In this document: in pieces, positions 22,701 to 33,570 of the stretch | Position numbering within the stretch: the first letter of the stretch is position 1 | How the letters are laid out: each line of letters starts with the position of its first letter | Source: Fragum whitleyi | Taxonomy: Eukaryota; Mollusca; Bivalvia; Cardiida; Cardiidae | Assembly (NCBI GenBank): GCA_948146395.1 | Contig: OX411552.1 | Span: 48,185,058 to 48,249,057 of the forward strand | Direction: 5' to 3' | DNA length: 64,000 bases | Translations under genes and position numbers: made by a program | The notes under the pieces: model-generated | Told to the model about the DNA's origin: nothing | Seen by the model: only the letters and a program-made list of their open reading frames with translations | The model's database searches: none

Positions 22701-25700
22701 TTTTCATCAAAATACCACCTTTCCAGTGTTAACATAACTTGTAATGACTTAGATATCAAGAAATATTAGAATAGTGCTACATTCTTGCCTTCATTTCCAA
22801 ATGAGCATGGTAAGGTAGTCATTGTCTAACTTTCAGAACTAGTGGTAGTTAAAAATATTTTAAAAAGTGATTTAAAATTACTATATTCCAAAAAAGGACA
22901 ATTGTTTTCCCTAAATAACATTGCATTCAATTCAGATCCAATCATCTTGGTACTAATGGGGCTCCATATCATAAGTTTCGACACCATTTCCCACAATACA
23001 TTGATATGTACAATGGAGTGACTCAATATATCACTGAATCTGATAATTATGACTGCCTACTGGTTAAAGACCAATTCTCGCCACATACCAGTTCTCACCA
23101 ACTGACCTTTTTCACAGTGAAGATGCAATATTCATCTACAACCAATTATTTTTTTAATAGAAGAAGTTGTCATCTACATAACTTGTAATTTAGAAGGGTC
23201 TCCTTTCCATCTTTACTGTGAAACCGGGGTGGTTGGCAAGAACTGGTACTCTGCGAGAATTGGTCTCTCACCAGTATCCTCTTCACCTTAATTATCATGT
23301 ATGTGTAACAATGCTATAAAATGTGAAATCTTGTGTTGCACCATTTGGCATGATATTGCACTATTTGTCACAATATTTGAAAGTCTATAGAATTTGTCAC
23401 CAGAAGCAATTTCTTCATAAAGTTTGATCATAATCATTTGGCTAAATGGATAAGACCTTATCTAAACACATTGCCTGCTTTAGCATTCTCTTCATAAAAG
23501 ATGTTAGATCATTATCATATGGTTTCATGGATTAGAATTTTATCTATTAACACATTGTACACTGCATGCTGAGCTATCAGCCAATCTTAGTAGAAAGATA
23601 ACTATTTGATCTCTGGAATTATTATCAATGCAAATTTATGTTAATCTTGATAAGTTTTGAAGGCTGGTCACTCCAAGATTAATTAAGATCATCCTATGAT
23701 GTTCTTGATGTAGATTGGATAATCATGTCTAAATTTTCATTGGTCAACATTTATCATCTTTATATCTTACAATTTCATTGGTTGTGTTTAGAATAATCTT
23801 TTAGGTTTAAATAATAAGAATGTTGATTGCTAGTCAGTTGAGTTTGAGTTTTGAGTTAGGTTAAGAATAAGAACTTTGAATTAAGAAATTGTCAGTATAA
23901 ATTATCAGTGCTTGTCTAACTGTAATATCATATGCAAAAACTTAGTGTCTACTTGAATAAAAGAAATACAGAACGAAATTGGACTTTATTGAATTATTGT
24001 GTTGAACGAATACTCACGCCAAGCGAGTTATGAAACAATGCGATAAAAGGACAAATTCCCCAACCCCAAACACCACAAAGTGTGATCGGGGAAACGACCC
24101 TCGGTCACAGCTTTATTGTGGTGGTAGAATCCGCGAGTAAATGAACCGGAACTATGTTGAACATGAAAATCTGCATTTTATGATATAATTTGAAAACAAA
24201 AGCTGAAGCTGTAGTGCCTTTTGTTAAAAGTTGTAAATGAACTTGGATGAAAAATAAGAGATAATAGTTATTCCTGTTTGAAACCAGTGAGTGGGAAGCA
24301 AACGAACAAACATTGTGAGGAAAAAAGCCTACTGTCGAGACTCTGTGAATCGTTTAATGAGATAATAGAACATTGTGACGTTACAATATCTTTCCGAGAC
24401 CTATTCTGATCTGAAGTGCTAGAAACAAACAAACTAATTCCAAATACCTGAGGAGACCAATACCAGAGTGTGCCAGATAAGACGATCCATACCAGAAGCC
24501 AAAGAGACAATGTTATATAAATTTTGTGATTGAAATCCAGACTTTTGATTGTAATTAAGTTCTAGTTGTAACCATCATCAGTAAATTAAAGTGCTACTTT
24601 ATGACATAGTAAGGGGTGAGTGAAATTTCAACATTTTAGTGCTATATTGTTTCTTGTTTGTATTGAAACAGTTGTTATATTTATTTTTCCTTGTTTTTCT
24701 TTTACTCAGAGCATTGAAATTATTTTACAAGTAACATCCTTTCAAAGCTTTTGATTAACCCATAAGTTCAACGCATTTGTTTAAAATATAAAATTTTAAA
24801 ACTCAGATTTTGATTCAAGCCAATTGTTGTTTTATTCACTTACCAGTCTGAAATATAAATTACAGTTTTCTACATTTGTTATAACTTTACACAAAATTTT
24901 GTTATTTTTAAAAGAGATTTTATTTAGATCAAAATGGCAAATCAATATAAGGCTCCCTGGCAATGTTCAAAACAAACTTGTGCTAAAATTAATGATACTT
25001 GCAATGTTGCACCCACCATTTCTTCGGTAACTTCACTTGACAAAACATGCAAAGCATACATTCAGATAGAATCAAAGCAATTTTCTGCACTTTTCGACTC
25101 AGGAGCAAGCATTTCATGCATAAGCAAACATGTTGTACAGAAGTTAGTTAACAAACCACAATATCAAAGTGCTAAAATTACTCATGTATATGGTGTATGT
25201 GGTGAGATCCACTCTGTATTAGGAACTGTAACACTCTCTTTCTTACTAGATGGCTATCCTTTTGAGCATACATTTCATGTCTTTTCGAACCTGCACCAGC
25301 CTGTAATCTTAGGTCGAGATTTCATGGCAAAAGAAGGAATACAGCTCAATTTTCACACTAACACTATTTCTCTGTCTAAACCAAACTCTGAACCAATTAA
25401 CCTCTGTCAAATCTCACATGAATATTCTAAAACTGACTTTGGCAAAACTTTTGGTTCACATGTAATCCCTCCCCACTCTGAATACATTCTTCCTCTGAAA
25501 ACTAATAAATTCTTTGAAGGTGACATTGTATTGTTGATCCACCTCAATCTCTTGTTAAAGATGAGCTTGTTGGAGGCAAGTGTCTTTCAAGAGTTACTGA
25601 TGGCAAAATACTCTATCGCCTGATGAACCCTACTGCTTTACCTATCTTTCTGAAACCTAAAACTAGAGTCTCTATACTTACTGAAGCTAACAGTGCTGAA

Positions 25701-28700
25701 ATAACACAAATTTCTGATCTTAATAATCTCATGCATGAAAATTCTGAAACTTTGAACTCTGTGGAAACTAATACACTAACAGATAATGAGTATATAACTA
25801 TAGCTGAGGATCTTGGAATTAACCTTACTGACTCTGATCTCACCAATACCCAGAAACGCAATCTTATGATTTTCATTGGTAAAAATAGGCAAGCATTTGC
25901 AAAAGATTTTTCTGAATTAGGTCTAACAAACTTATTCTCACACAAAATAGAAACAGGTAATGCAAAACCAATCAAAAAGGCACCATATAGGCAAAATCCT
26001 GAAATGCGACGGGAAACCGAGCGTCAGGTTAAGGAAATGTTAGAAAATGGCTTTATAACTGAGTCTGACTCCCCTTGGAATAGTCCAATTTGTCTTATCA
26101 AGAAAAAGTCTGGAGAGTACCGATTTTGTGTAGACTACCGGGAACTTAATAAGGTTACAGAACCTATGTCCTTTCCTATTCCCCATATATCAGATGTGTT
26201 TGACACAATTGCCGATGCAAAGGCAGAAGTCTTTACAGTTCTCGACCTCAAATCAGGTTTTTGGCAAGTTCCTCTTGACCCTGAAACTGCACATAAAGCT
26301 GCATTTGTCACACATCAATCTGTTTATTCTTGGACCAGGCTACCCTTTGGATTAATGAATTCACCAATCACCTTTCAAAATCTAATGAGCAAAGTACTCA
26401 AAAATCTTAACTGGAAAATTGCCCTTGTTTACATTGACGACATATTGGTTTTCAGTAGAAATTTTAAGGACCACCTAGACCATCTTGCCGAGGTCTTTGC
26501 AAATCTGAGATCTGCAAATTTGACTTTGCAGCCTTCCAAATGTAAATTTGCAACAAGAGAGATTGAGTACTTGGGTCATATAATTTCGAAAAATGGCATT
26601 AAGGTCAATCCCGCCAAAACAAAAGCAATTGATGAGTACCCACAACCTAAAACATCCAAACAAGTAAAGTCATTTCTCGGCATGACCTCATATTATAGAA
26701 AATTTATCAAATCATATGCTAAGATAGCTAACCCATTAAATGCACTACTAAAGAAAGACACAAAATTCAAGTGGACACATGAATGTGAAAATGCATTTCA
26801 AACATTGAAAAAAGCACTTGCTTCTCCGCCCATATTAGCATTTCCCAACTTTGATCGCCCTTTTATGTTAGCAACAGACAGTTCTGACTATTCAATGGGC
26901 TATGTTTAATCACAGTGTGATGAACAGGGATTGGAACATCCAATTGCGTATGGCGGTAGAACTTTGCATGGCCATGAATTAAAATGGCATATTACAGACA
27001 AAGAAGGTTTGGCATTGGTAGAAGCTGTAAATCATTTCAGACCCTACCTTGCTAACAACTTCTTCACAGTGTTTACAGATAATGTTTCTGTAAAGTGGCT
27101 AAAGCACATTAAGAATTGCCAAGGTCGTCTCGGAAGATGGGCTCTAACCTTACAAGGTTACAATTTTGAGATTGTCCATAAGGCTTCTAGTGCCAATGGC
27201 AATGCTGATGGACTCTCACGACGTGTTTACCAACAGGTTGACAGTGAGAAATGTGATCTAGGTGCAGATGAGTCTGCACAAGTCTGTCAGATCTCAGACA
27301 GCAAGTCTAAGCATCTGACAGCCGTGACTTTAATCTATAGTCACGAACAGGATCACAATCCATCTGTGGCCGCAGCCACTACCAGCACTGAGACAGCACT
27401 GATACTGAATGACAACGAAAATACTGACAGACACGATGATGAAAATACTGACCAAAACAATGACGAAAATACTGACAATAATGATAATATTCCTGTTAAA
27501 CCGGACATGGACTTGATATTTTTCCAAAGAGATGATCTATTTTACAAAGACATAATTAAATACAAGCTTCAAAATGAATTACCAGATGACCTAAGACAGT
27601 CAAAATTAATTGTGGCAGAATCAGACCAATATGAGTTATCTGAACATGGCATACTTTTACACATATACACACCCAGAACTAAAGGCATTCCCAAAGAACA
27701 GAAAATAATAACACAAATTTGTGTCCCTTCAATACTGCGTGATGATGTCTTGAAGTCATATCATGACAGCCTAGCAGGTGGTATGCACCAAGGCTTTGAA
27801 CGCACTTATGCAGCTATTAGACAAAAGTACTACTGGCCGTCAATGTTTCGTGATTGCGAATCATATGTCAAATCATGTGACCAATGTCAAAGGGTGAAGC
27901 GGGACGTGCATGGTAAGCCACCTCCACTTCAACCTTTACCAGTAGTAGATGTCTTCCAAAGATGGCATATAGACATCTTAGGAGGTTTACCGACAACTAA
28001 AGACAAATACAAATATGTACTTCTTGTTGTAGACAGCTACTCAAAATGGTGCGAAGCTTTCCCTCTTCGAACACAAGAAGCTACAGAAGTAGCAGCTGTG
28101 CTTTTCAAAGAAGTCATTTGTCGGTATGGAGCCCCTAATGTTCTTGTTTCTGACAGAGGACAACAATTTCTATCGTAGGTAGTCAAAGCTCTCTGTGAAC
28201 TCTTTCAGATAACACGGTTCTATACAAGTTCTTACAGGCCATTACTAAATGGAGCTGTAGAGCGTATGAACAGTGTTATCCTTCAAGCTTTGCGTCTTTA
28301 CTGTAAAGGACAGCAGGATGATTGGCCAGATCTTCTTCCTTCTATCATGATGGCCTATCGAATGACCCCTGCAACTCAGTCCACTTTGCATTCTCCCTTC
28401 TTCTTACTCTTTGGACGAGAAATGAGACTACCGATTGACACTTCACTGACTCCTAAATCTACTTTGTCTTCAAATTTTAAAACTCATCTATCAAATGTCC
28501 TCAAAAATCTTGAAACTGCAAGAAAAATAGCTGCTGATAATATCAAAAGTGCACAAGAAAAATATAAAGAACAATATGACAAACGAACAGAGAACCCTAA
28601 ATATCGACCTGCAGACCGTGTTTGGCTATATTGTACAAAAGTTCCAGTAGGAATGGCCCCTAAATTGCATAGAAAATGGGTTGGTCCATATTATATTGTT

Positions 28701-31700
28701 TACCTTGGACCCCATAACACATACAAATTGAGAAGATGTGGTGACAACAAAGAGGTTAAGGTCCTTGTCAATGCAACCAGGTTAAAACCTTATTTTGATC
28801 CTAATGAAAGGCCAACAAATCCGCCGCCCGGTTACGAACATTTAACCCAACCACTAAATGCTGAACACATACCAGATGAACCTCAAGCACAAAACACACC
28901 AGATCAAAACACTCAAACAAGGCAGGCAAACCAAAATCAAAATACTCCATCCCAGACCCAACCACATAATAAAGGCAAACATCCAAAGAATCCTAAATAC
29001 AAAGCAAGAGTCAAAAGGTCAAAAACACAAAACCAAGATAACACAGGTAATAACAACTCTCAAACTGAATTGCAGCAAAATCAAGAAAATGAAATTGGTC
29101 AAAATAAAACAAAGCAAACTCAGTCAGAAACCCTTAACCCAAAACAAAGATCACAAACACAAGACAAACGAAACACTCAAAGTCAAAACCAAAATCAAAC
29201 AGAGTCATCACCAAAACAAAAATTTGCAGAACAAGACATAGACAAAATAATTGAATCAAAACGCAGCAATAACATCCTCTATTATAAAATCAAATGGAAA
29301 GAAAACAAAAAACCTAACACATGGGAATACGCAAGCACCATACCAGAAATATTTATTAGAGAATATCATGTGCACAAAACAATGAGTGGCAGGAAAAGAA
29401 GAAAGCCACTAAATCCTAGTCACAAGTTTTTCAACAACACCACTGAAAATGAAAGCACTCAAAACAGCAACACTCAAGAGCAGACACCCAGTACATCAAA
29501 AGACCAAAATTTGCACTGCATACAAGATTCAAACATAGGAACATATTGTGCACTCACTGCTAATGTGAAATCATGTAATCAGCAACCTTTAACAGAAAAC
29601 TTAGTCGGGATGAAATTCATTGGTGAAACAGCATTTGTGATAACGCAATTAGGACAAAACCCCATTCAATTTAAATCTTTAACAGCAGGTCATGAGCATG
29701 CACAACACCTTATTTTGCACCTTCAAGAAAAATTTAATGACATGAAAAGACAAATGAAAATTGATGCAATAAATGATAAGAACCCAAAATTGCCCAGCAA
29801 AATAGAGACTGAAACAGTTGTTATAGCTAACTCCATCCATGAACTTAGCATTGATCACTACGGCAACATAAAGTTTCTAATGGATTATGAAAATCCCTTG
29901 CTTTCTCCAGAATGGAATGAATTTGATGATACACCACCTGGTTTGATAAACTCACTAATACACAAACTTACTGTGCAATTTTCAAAATTTGTAAGCAGAA
30001 AAAACTTTAATCAAAGGAAATCAAAGTTCAGTTAATTTCATAATTGTTAAAGAAATCAGTACAATAAATTAAACAATGAAGAATAAAAAAATATTTTGCA
30101 GTGACCTTTTCAGTAATTTAATTGTGCAAACTTTGAGAATTCTTATTCCTATACTTTAGTTTATTTTGTGCTCTGACAAAAAGGAAGGGAAAATTTTGAT
30201 GATAATGTTTGTATTTTATACTGTTTCAATGCAAATGATGGAGCAATGTACCACGAAAAATGTTGAAAATTTCAACTTACAATTAAGAAGAAGAAATTGA
30301 AGAAAATTGATTAGTAATTTAAAGTAATTTGTTATACTTAATGTGTTTTATTTGAAAATAACTATTCACTATAGTAAAATTAAGAATTTCTATTTGTTGC
30401 AATTATTGAAAATGAATAAAAAACTGAAATATTGTTGAAAATGAGTCAAAAGCAGTCTAAACGATTGTTGAATTATAGTTTGTAGCACATAGGTTGGTGT
30501 AACAATATAATATTTTTTTCAAAAAAAAAAAAAAGGTATTCTGACTTATGTCAAATAAGAAAAGTGATGAAGTGAAGAAAATATGATAACAAATTTGTCA
30601 AGTATTGTAGCAAGATTTATAGTCAATTGGAAATTGTGAATAATGAATTGTTTTTGATAGCTAAAAAAAGCAAATGATGAAATGAATGGTTGCTCAAAAA
30701 GCATATTTAAAAATTGTATATCGCTCAAAGGAGCACATGAATAAAAATAATTGTTCATAGGAACATGAATTTCTATTTGCTCAGAAGATTAAGTATAACT
30801 GCTCAAAGGAGCATGTGAACTAAATTGCTCATGTGAGCATGTAAAAGTAATTGCTCATAGGAGCATGTGAGATGCAAATTGCTCAAGGGAGCACATAGAA
30901 ATGATTATCGCCTAGAGTGGAATATTGTTAGAAAACTATTTACTTATTCCTAACATTTCTATTTATGTTTGTGAATTATTAATTGTCTTCTAACTGCACA
31001 GTATGCTTTATGAGGATATCAATTCATTGAAATTGATAATTGCATTTTTCTTTCTAATTGCGTTTTAATGTTGTATAGCCATACAACTGCAATGTTTCTT
31101 TATATTTTTTTGTACTAACTATCAACCAGATATAAGTCAATTTATAGGAAACTGAAAGTCAATGCTTTGCCTCATATGCATATCTAACTATTGTTTGTTG
31201 AAATAATTGTGTGAGTGTAATGTATGATAAAGCCGGCATGAAAGAATGAAATTACTGTGTGAAATGAATAATTGTGTGAATGGATCTATTTTAAAATTTG
31301 CTCATTTCATGTGTTGTTATTTTGTATTTTCTTTTAATTCGAGTATGATTGAGGACAATCATTTTTCAAGGCAGTGGAAAGTGTAACAATGCTATAAAAT
31401 GTGAAATCTTGTGTTGCACCATTTGGCATGATATTGCACTATTTGTCACAATATTTGAAAGTCTATAGAATTTGTCACCAGAAGCAATTTCTTCATAAAG
31501 TTTGATCATAATCATTTGGCTAAATGGATAAGACCTTATCTAAACACATTGCCTGCTTTAGCATTCTCTTCATAAAAGATGTTAGATCATTATCATATGG
31601 TTTCATGGATTAGAATTTTATCTATTAACACATTGTACACTGCATGCTGAGCTATCAGCCAATCTTAGTAGAAAGATAACTATTTGATCTCTGGAATTAT

Positions 31701-33354
31701 TATCAATGCAAATTTATGTTAATCTTGATAAGTTTTGAAGGCTGGTCACTCCAAGATTAATTAAGATCATCCTATGATGTTCTTGATGTAGATTGGATAA
31801 TCATGTCTAAATTTTCATTGGTCAACATTTATCATCTTTATATCTTACAATTTCATTGGTTGTGTTTAGAATAATCTTTTAGGTTTAAATAATAAGAATG
31901 TTGATTGCTAGTCAGTTGAGTTTGAGTTTTGAGTTAGGTTAAGAATAAGAACTTTGAATTAAGAAATTGTCAGTATAAATTATCAGTGCTTGTCTAACTG
32001 TAATATCATATGCAAAAACTTAGTGTCTACTTGAATAAAAGAAATACAGAACGAAATTGGACTTTATTGAATTATTGTGTTGAACGAATACTCACGCCAA
32101 GCGAGTTATGAAACAATGCGATAAAAGGACAAATTCCCCAACCCCAAACACCACAAAGTGTGATCGGGGAAACGACCCTCGGTCACATATGTAAGCCTTT
32201 TAACCCTCCCTGTACTTGGAAACTTAAGTTTTCATTACACCCATTATCAATTTTCTATCAATCAATATTTCGTTAGCCTATCTTACAAATTTATCTTCAA
32301 TTCTGTTGATAATATCATCATGAAAATCACGTAAAATAACTACTAGTTGACCTTTCTAAAAATTTGGATTGCCTCCTCAGTTATCATGCATCTGAAAGAA
32401 ACTCCTTGGCAACAAAAAAGAAACAAAGTTATAATTTGATCTTTTGGGGTCACCAACCTCTGCCTAAATCTGATTATTCCACATCTTTATTTGAGTAAAA
32501 TCTAGTTCTGAATTTTCTTATTCAAGACTTTAACTAGCCTTTGCATAGAATTTTTGAAAATTGAAAATGTTCCGTATCCGAAATGTTGCATTTTGTTTAA
32601 GATATTATGTGGTATATGGTTTAAGTTGTTCTAACTTCAACATTTTTAGGGCACCATAGCAAAACATCCTATGAAAATACTTAATGCACTCAAGCTCTGT
32701 GAGACTTCTTTGAGGTCATGCAAGATAATAGGTATATGCACAATAATTGAGATTTGACAATTATGTTGGCATTTTTGAGAGAATAAAATGGTGTTTCAGC
32801 TGCCATTTTGTACTTTGTGGGAAGTTAAGGCACAGTTACAAGTGGAAGTATTATCAAACTAATGCAAGATTGATTATTATCAATGCATTTATCACTTGAT
32901 GCTGTATAGATCCAAACAGAGGGGTACCTATACACTCACGTCAGGTAATCCTGCACATCAGCAATTCTTTCCTGCCTTGATTAAACATGACAGTGCCTCT
33001 GTTCATCACCGGATTGTGTAATTTCAATGACATTTTATTCCAGATAAAATATCTTTTACTTAGTAAAAATGGTAAATAAGGTCAGTCGTGTATTGATTTG
33101 TTTGTACATGCGATATCTTTACACAAATTTTGTACTTGAGTTTCTTAAGTGCGCAGGATAAGCCGACAGCACTGTACCAGGCTATGACCTCAACCATTTT
33201 TTTTTTCTTCAGAGAATGGGTTGACTAAAAGCAAATGCAATCTTCCTCAAATTTAACAGAGATTCAGTGTACAAAATTGTCTTTAATGAAAAAACAATTA
33301 TAAAGATAACATAACATATAAATAAATAGGATATAAAAAACTAAATATTACCAT
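19680..33354 (-). CDS. DYNLRB: Dynein light chain roadblock-type, complete 4-exon gene
   Basis: Roadblock/LC7 light chains are small homodimeric subunits that bind the dynein intermediate chain and help link cytoplasmic dynein to cargo. Four minus-strand exons join in frame: 33352-33354 (ATG only), 21745-21820, 20392-20559 and 19680-19726. They total 294 nt, or 97 residues, against 96 for human DYNLRB1. Family signatures are plain: [16 protein letters not shown] near the N-terminus, then [30 protein letters not shown], and the C-terminal VIQNP. All internal junctions have GT donors and AG acceptors in matching phase. Exon 1 is assigned from its position, its ATG|GT donor and the exact length fit, so it is the least certain. 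Intron 1 is about 11.5 kb and contains a whole Ty3/Gypsy element in the opposite orientation. An alternative last exon lies at 13859-13905. Confidence 0.9.
19727..20391 (-). other. Intron 3 of DYNLRB
   Basis: About 665 nt between exons 3 and 4, AT-rich. A weak GACTGCTCATC relic lies near 19920. No other structure is seen. Confidence 0.7.
20392..20559 (-). CDS. DYNLRB: DYNLRB exon 3
   Basis: 168 nt between a CTTGCAG acceptor and a GTAACT donor. It encodes IPIRTTMDN, the helix [19 protein letters not shown], and [19 protein letters not shown] followed by HEIMIAP. This is the most conserved part of the family and is close to the vertebrate protein. It ends in phase 1, which both candidate last exons accept. 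Confidence 0.95.
20881..20952. repeat. 72-bp palindrome related to 14193-14255
   Basis: The arms ATGGCTCAACATGAAACAGG and the near-inverse close on TGCCTATAAACATATAGGCA. It shares ATGGCTCA and GAAACAG words with the palindrome at 14193. Confidence 0.65.
21745..21820 (-). CDS. DYNLRB: DYNLRB exon 2
   Basis: 76 nt between a TTTTACAG acceptor and a GTAATT donor. It encodes residues 2-26 plus one base: [16 protein letters not shown], then a short hydrophobic strand ending VVNSE. It corresponds to the first helix and strand of the roadblock/LC7 fold. Length and phase equal those of exon 2 of the left-hand copy (2115-2190). Confidence 0.92.
22441..22638. mobile_element. MITE, ACTGGTT...CCAGTTCTCGCC family, copy 1
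   Basis: Ends ACTGGTTGGAGACAAATTCT and the inverse, with inner CCAGTTCTCGCCAACTGACC opposite GGGTGGTTGGCAAGAA. The centre contains ATAGAAGAAGTTGTTGTCTA. A second copy lies 400 nt away at 23059-23276, in the same orientation. Confidence 0.7.
23059..23276. mobile_element. MITE, ACTGGTT...CCAGTTCTCGCC family, copy 2
   Basis: The same structure as 22441-22638, with an extra GAACTGGTACTCTGCGAG duplication at the right end. It lies just outside the 5' LTR of the Ty3 element. Confidence 0.7.
23304..24109 (+). repeat. 5' LTR
   Basis: 806 bp, TGTAACA...TCACA. It contains AATAAAAG (near 23957) as a plausible poly(A) signal. It matches 31382-32187 with no difference noticed. Confidence 0.93.
24119..24136 (+). 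promoter_or_regulatory. Primer-binding site
   Basis: TGGTGGTAGAATCCGCGA begins 9 nt after the LTR. TGG is the complement of a tRNA CCA end, and the rest would pair with the 3' part of a tRNA ending ...TCTACCACCA. The tRNA species was not identified. Confidence 0.7.
24137..24933. other. Leader of the LTR element; no gag frame
   Basis: About 800 nt between the primer-binding site and the protease start, AT-rich, with no plus-strand frame of useful length and no CCHC knuckle. In related elements gag would lie here. It may have been deleted, or the element may depend on another for Gag. Confidence 0.6.
24934..25623 (+). pseudogene. Retropepsin-like protease segment of pol
   Basis: The frame of 229 residues contains the aspartic protease active site FDSGAS (Asp about residue 55) and the later ILGRDF (about residue 127), which form the two halves of a retropepsin fold. 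The last 30 or so residues lose similarity: from about 25530 the protease-to-RT linker continues in the -1 frame. No heptameric slippery site is visible there, so a mutation is more likely than programmed shifting. It is not preceded by gag. Confidence 0.8.
25623..26909 (+). pseudogene. Reverse transcriptase segment of pol
   Basis: The frame shows the standard Ty3 RT blocks: [50 protein letters not shown], and the catalytic YIDD at residues 270-273, then [12 protein letters not shown] and the connection domain with [12 protein letters not shown]. It ends at a TAA (26907-26909) inside the start of RNase H (after [11 protein letters not shown]), with the frame continuing beyond it. RT catalytic residues are intact. 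Confidence 0.9.
26910..28178 (+). pseudogene. RNase H and integrase (N-terminal and core) segment of pol
   Basis: In frame with the RT segment. RNase H words: [31 protein letters not shown]. An acidic repeat with four units like DDENTD follows (about 27415-27490). Then the integrase zinc-binding H2C2 region ([16 protein letters not shown] through SCDQCQRVK) and the core with Asp of WHIDILGG and Asp of [14 protein letters not shown] at 28176-28178 cuts the core before its catalytic Glu. Confidence 0.88.
28179..30035 (+). pseudogene. Integrase C-terminal part, chromodomain-like region and unknown tail
   Basis: In frame with the preceding segment. It begins with the end of the integrase core including the catalytic Glu (GAVERMN, codon 28260-28262), then [20 protein letters not shown] and the GPY/F-like module ([20 protein letters not shown]). 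A low-complexity Gln/Asn/Lys-rich linker follows (about 28860-29220). Next is a chromodomain-like stretch (about 29230-29380: [21 protein letters not shown] at NTWEYAS). The final 200 or so residues match no domain I know; they include GEHEHAQ-like histidines near [13 protein letters not shown] and [16 protein letters not shown]. Confidence 0.82.
30660..30910 (+). repeat. GCTCA-nn-GGAGCA hairpin repeats in the LTR element
   Basis: Six to eight copies of a unit such as TTGCTCATAGGAGCATGTGA or GCTCAAAGGAGCACATGA, spaced 25-45 nt. Each is itself an imperfect palindrome (GCTCAT...ATGAGC). They lie between the end of pol and the polypurine tract, within 1.35 kb that otherwise shows nothing. Confidence 0.75.
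31368..31381 (+). promoter_or_regulatory. Polypurine tract
   Basis: AAGGCAGTGGAAAG lies directly before the TGTAACA start of the 3' LTR and would prime plus-strand DNA synthesis. It is interrupted by one C and one T, still within the usual range. Confidence 0.65.
31382..32187 (+). repeat. 3' LTR
   Basis: 806 bp, the same length and apparently the same sequence as 23304-24109. It is followed by TATG, the target duplication. Confidence 0.93.
32192..33351 (-). other. Proximal part of DYNLRB intron 1
   Basis: AT-rich intron sequence between the LTR element and exon 1. No repeat family or coding signal was recognised. Confidence 0.55.
33352..33354 (-). CDS. DYNLRB: DYNLRB coding exon 1 (initiator ATG only)
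   Basis: The ATG is followed at once by a GTAATA donor, so the coding part of this exon is one codon. The 5' untranslated part would run upward to about 33410-33430. The start of the left-hand gene copy has the same design (ATG then GTGAG at 4992-4994), and both are preceded by similar A-rich sequence containing GTTGACAA. No other ATG|GT of this kind was noticed between the Ty3 element and this point. This is inferred from structure and needs transcript support. Confidence 0.55.
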
Positions 33355-33415
33355 TTTGAGTTGATTTCTTGTTCGCTATTTTGCTTGTCAACAGACTAGA
33401 GTGTTGCTAGGTTTC

Positions 33416-33426
33416 TGCGCATGCGT
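33416..33426 (-). promoter_or_regulatory. NRF-1-like site upstream of DYNLRB exon 1
   Basis: The sequence TGCGCATGCGT is a good match to the palindromic NRF-1 motif, common at TATA-less housekeeping promoters. It lies about 65 nt upstream of the proposed initiator ATG at 33354. The transcription start itself cannot be placed from sequence. Confidence 0.45.
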
Positions 33427-33570
33427 GAGATTAATTTCCGTTTACCAGAATATAGACTGGGAATTACATCTATCTTCTTCAGTAGACTGGAAATTCTTTG
33501 CCCTTGATGATTAGTAAATCTTTTGCAGATCACGGACCCTAAAAATATAATTTTTCATATTTGCACGTGA

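Larger units (their letters stand above)
23304..32187 (+). mobile_element. Ty3/Gypsy-type LTR retrotransposon, recent but coding-defective
   Basis: An 8,884-bp element bounded by two 806-bp direct repeats that read identical by eye, each beginning TGTAACA and ending TCACA. A 4-bp TATG is present on both sides (23300-23303 and 32188-32191) as target duplication. Order inside: primer-binding site, protease, RT, RNase H, integrase, chromodomain-like region; this order (RT before integrase) is the Ty3 type. The pol frame is broken by one frameshift (about 25530-25545) and two in-frame stops (26907-26909, 28176-28178). No gag-like frame is seen between 24137 and 24933. It lies in intron 1 of DYNLRB, antisense to it. 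Confidence 0.93.

Noticed and set aside
25515..25560. Programmed -1 frameshift between protease and RT of the Ty3 element
   Set aside because: No X-XXY-YYZ slippery heptamer or obvious pseudoknot is visible at the junction; with two in-frame stops elsewhere, a mutation is simpler.
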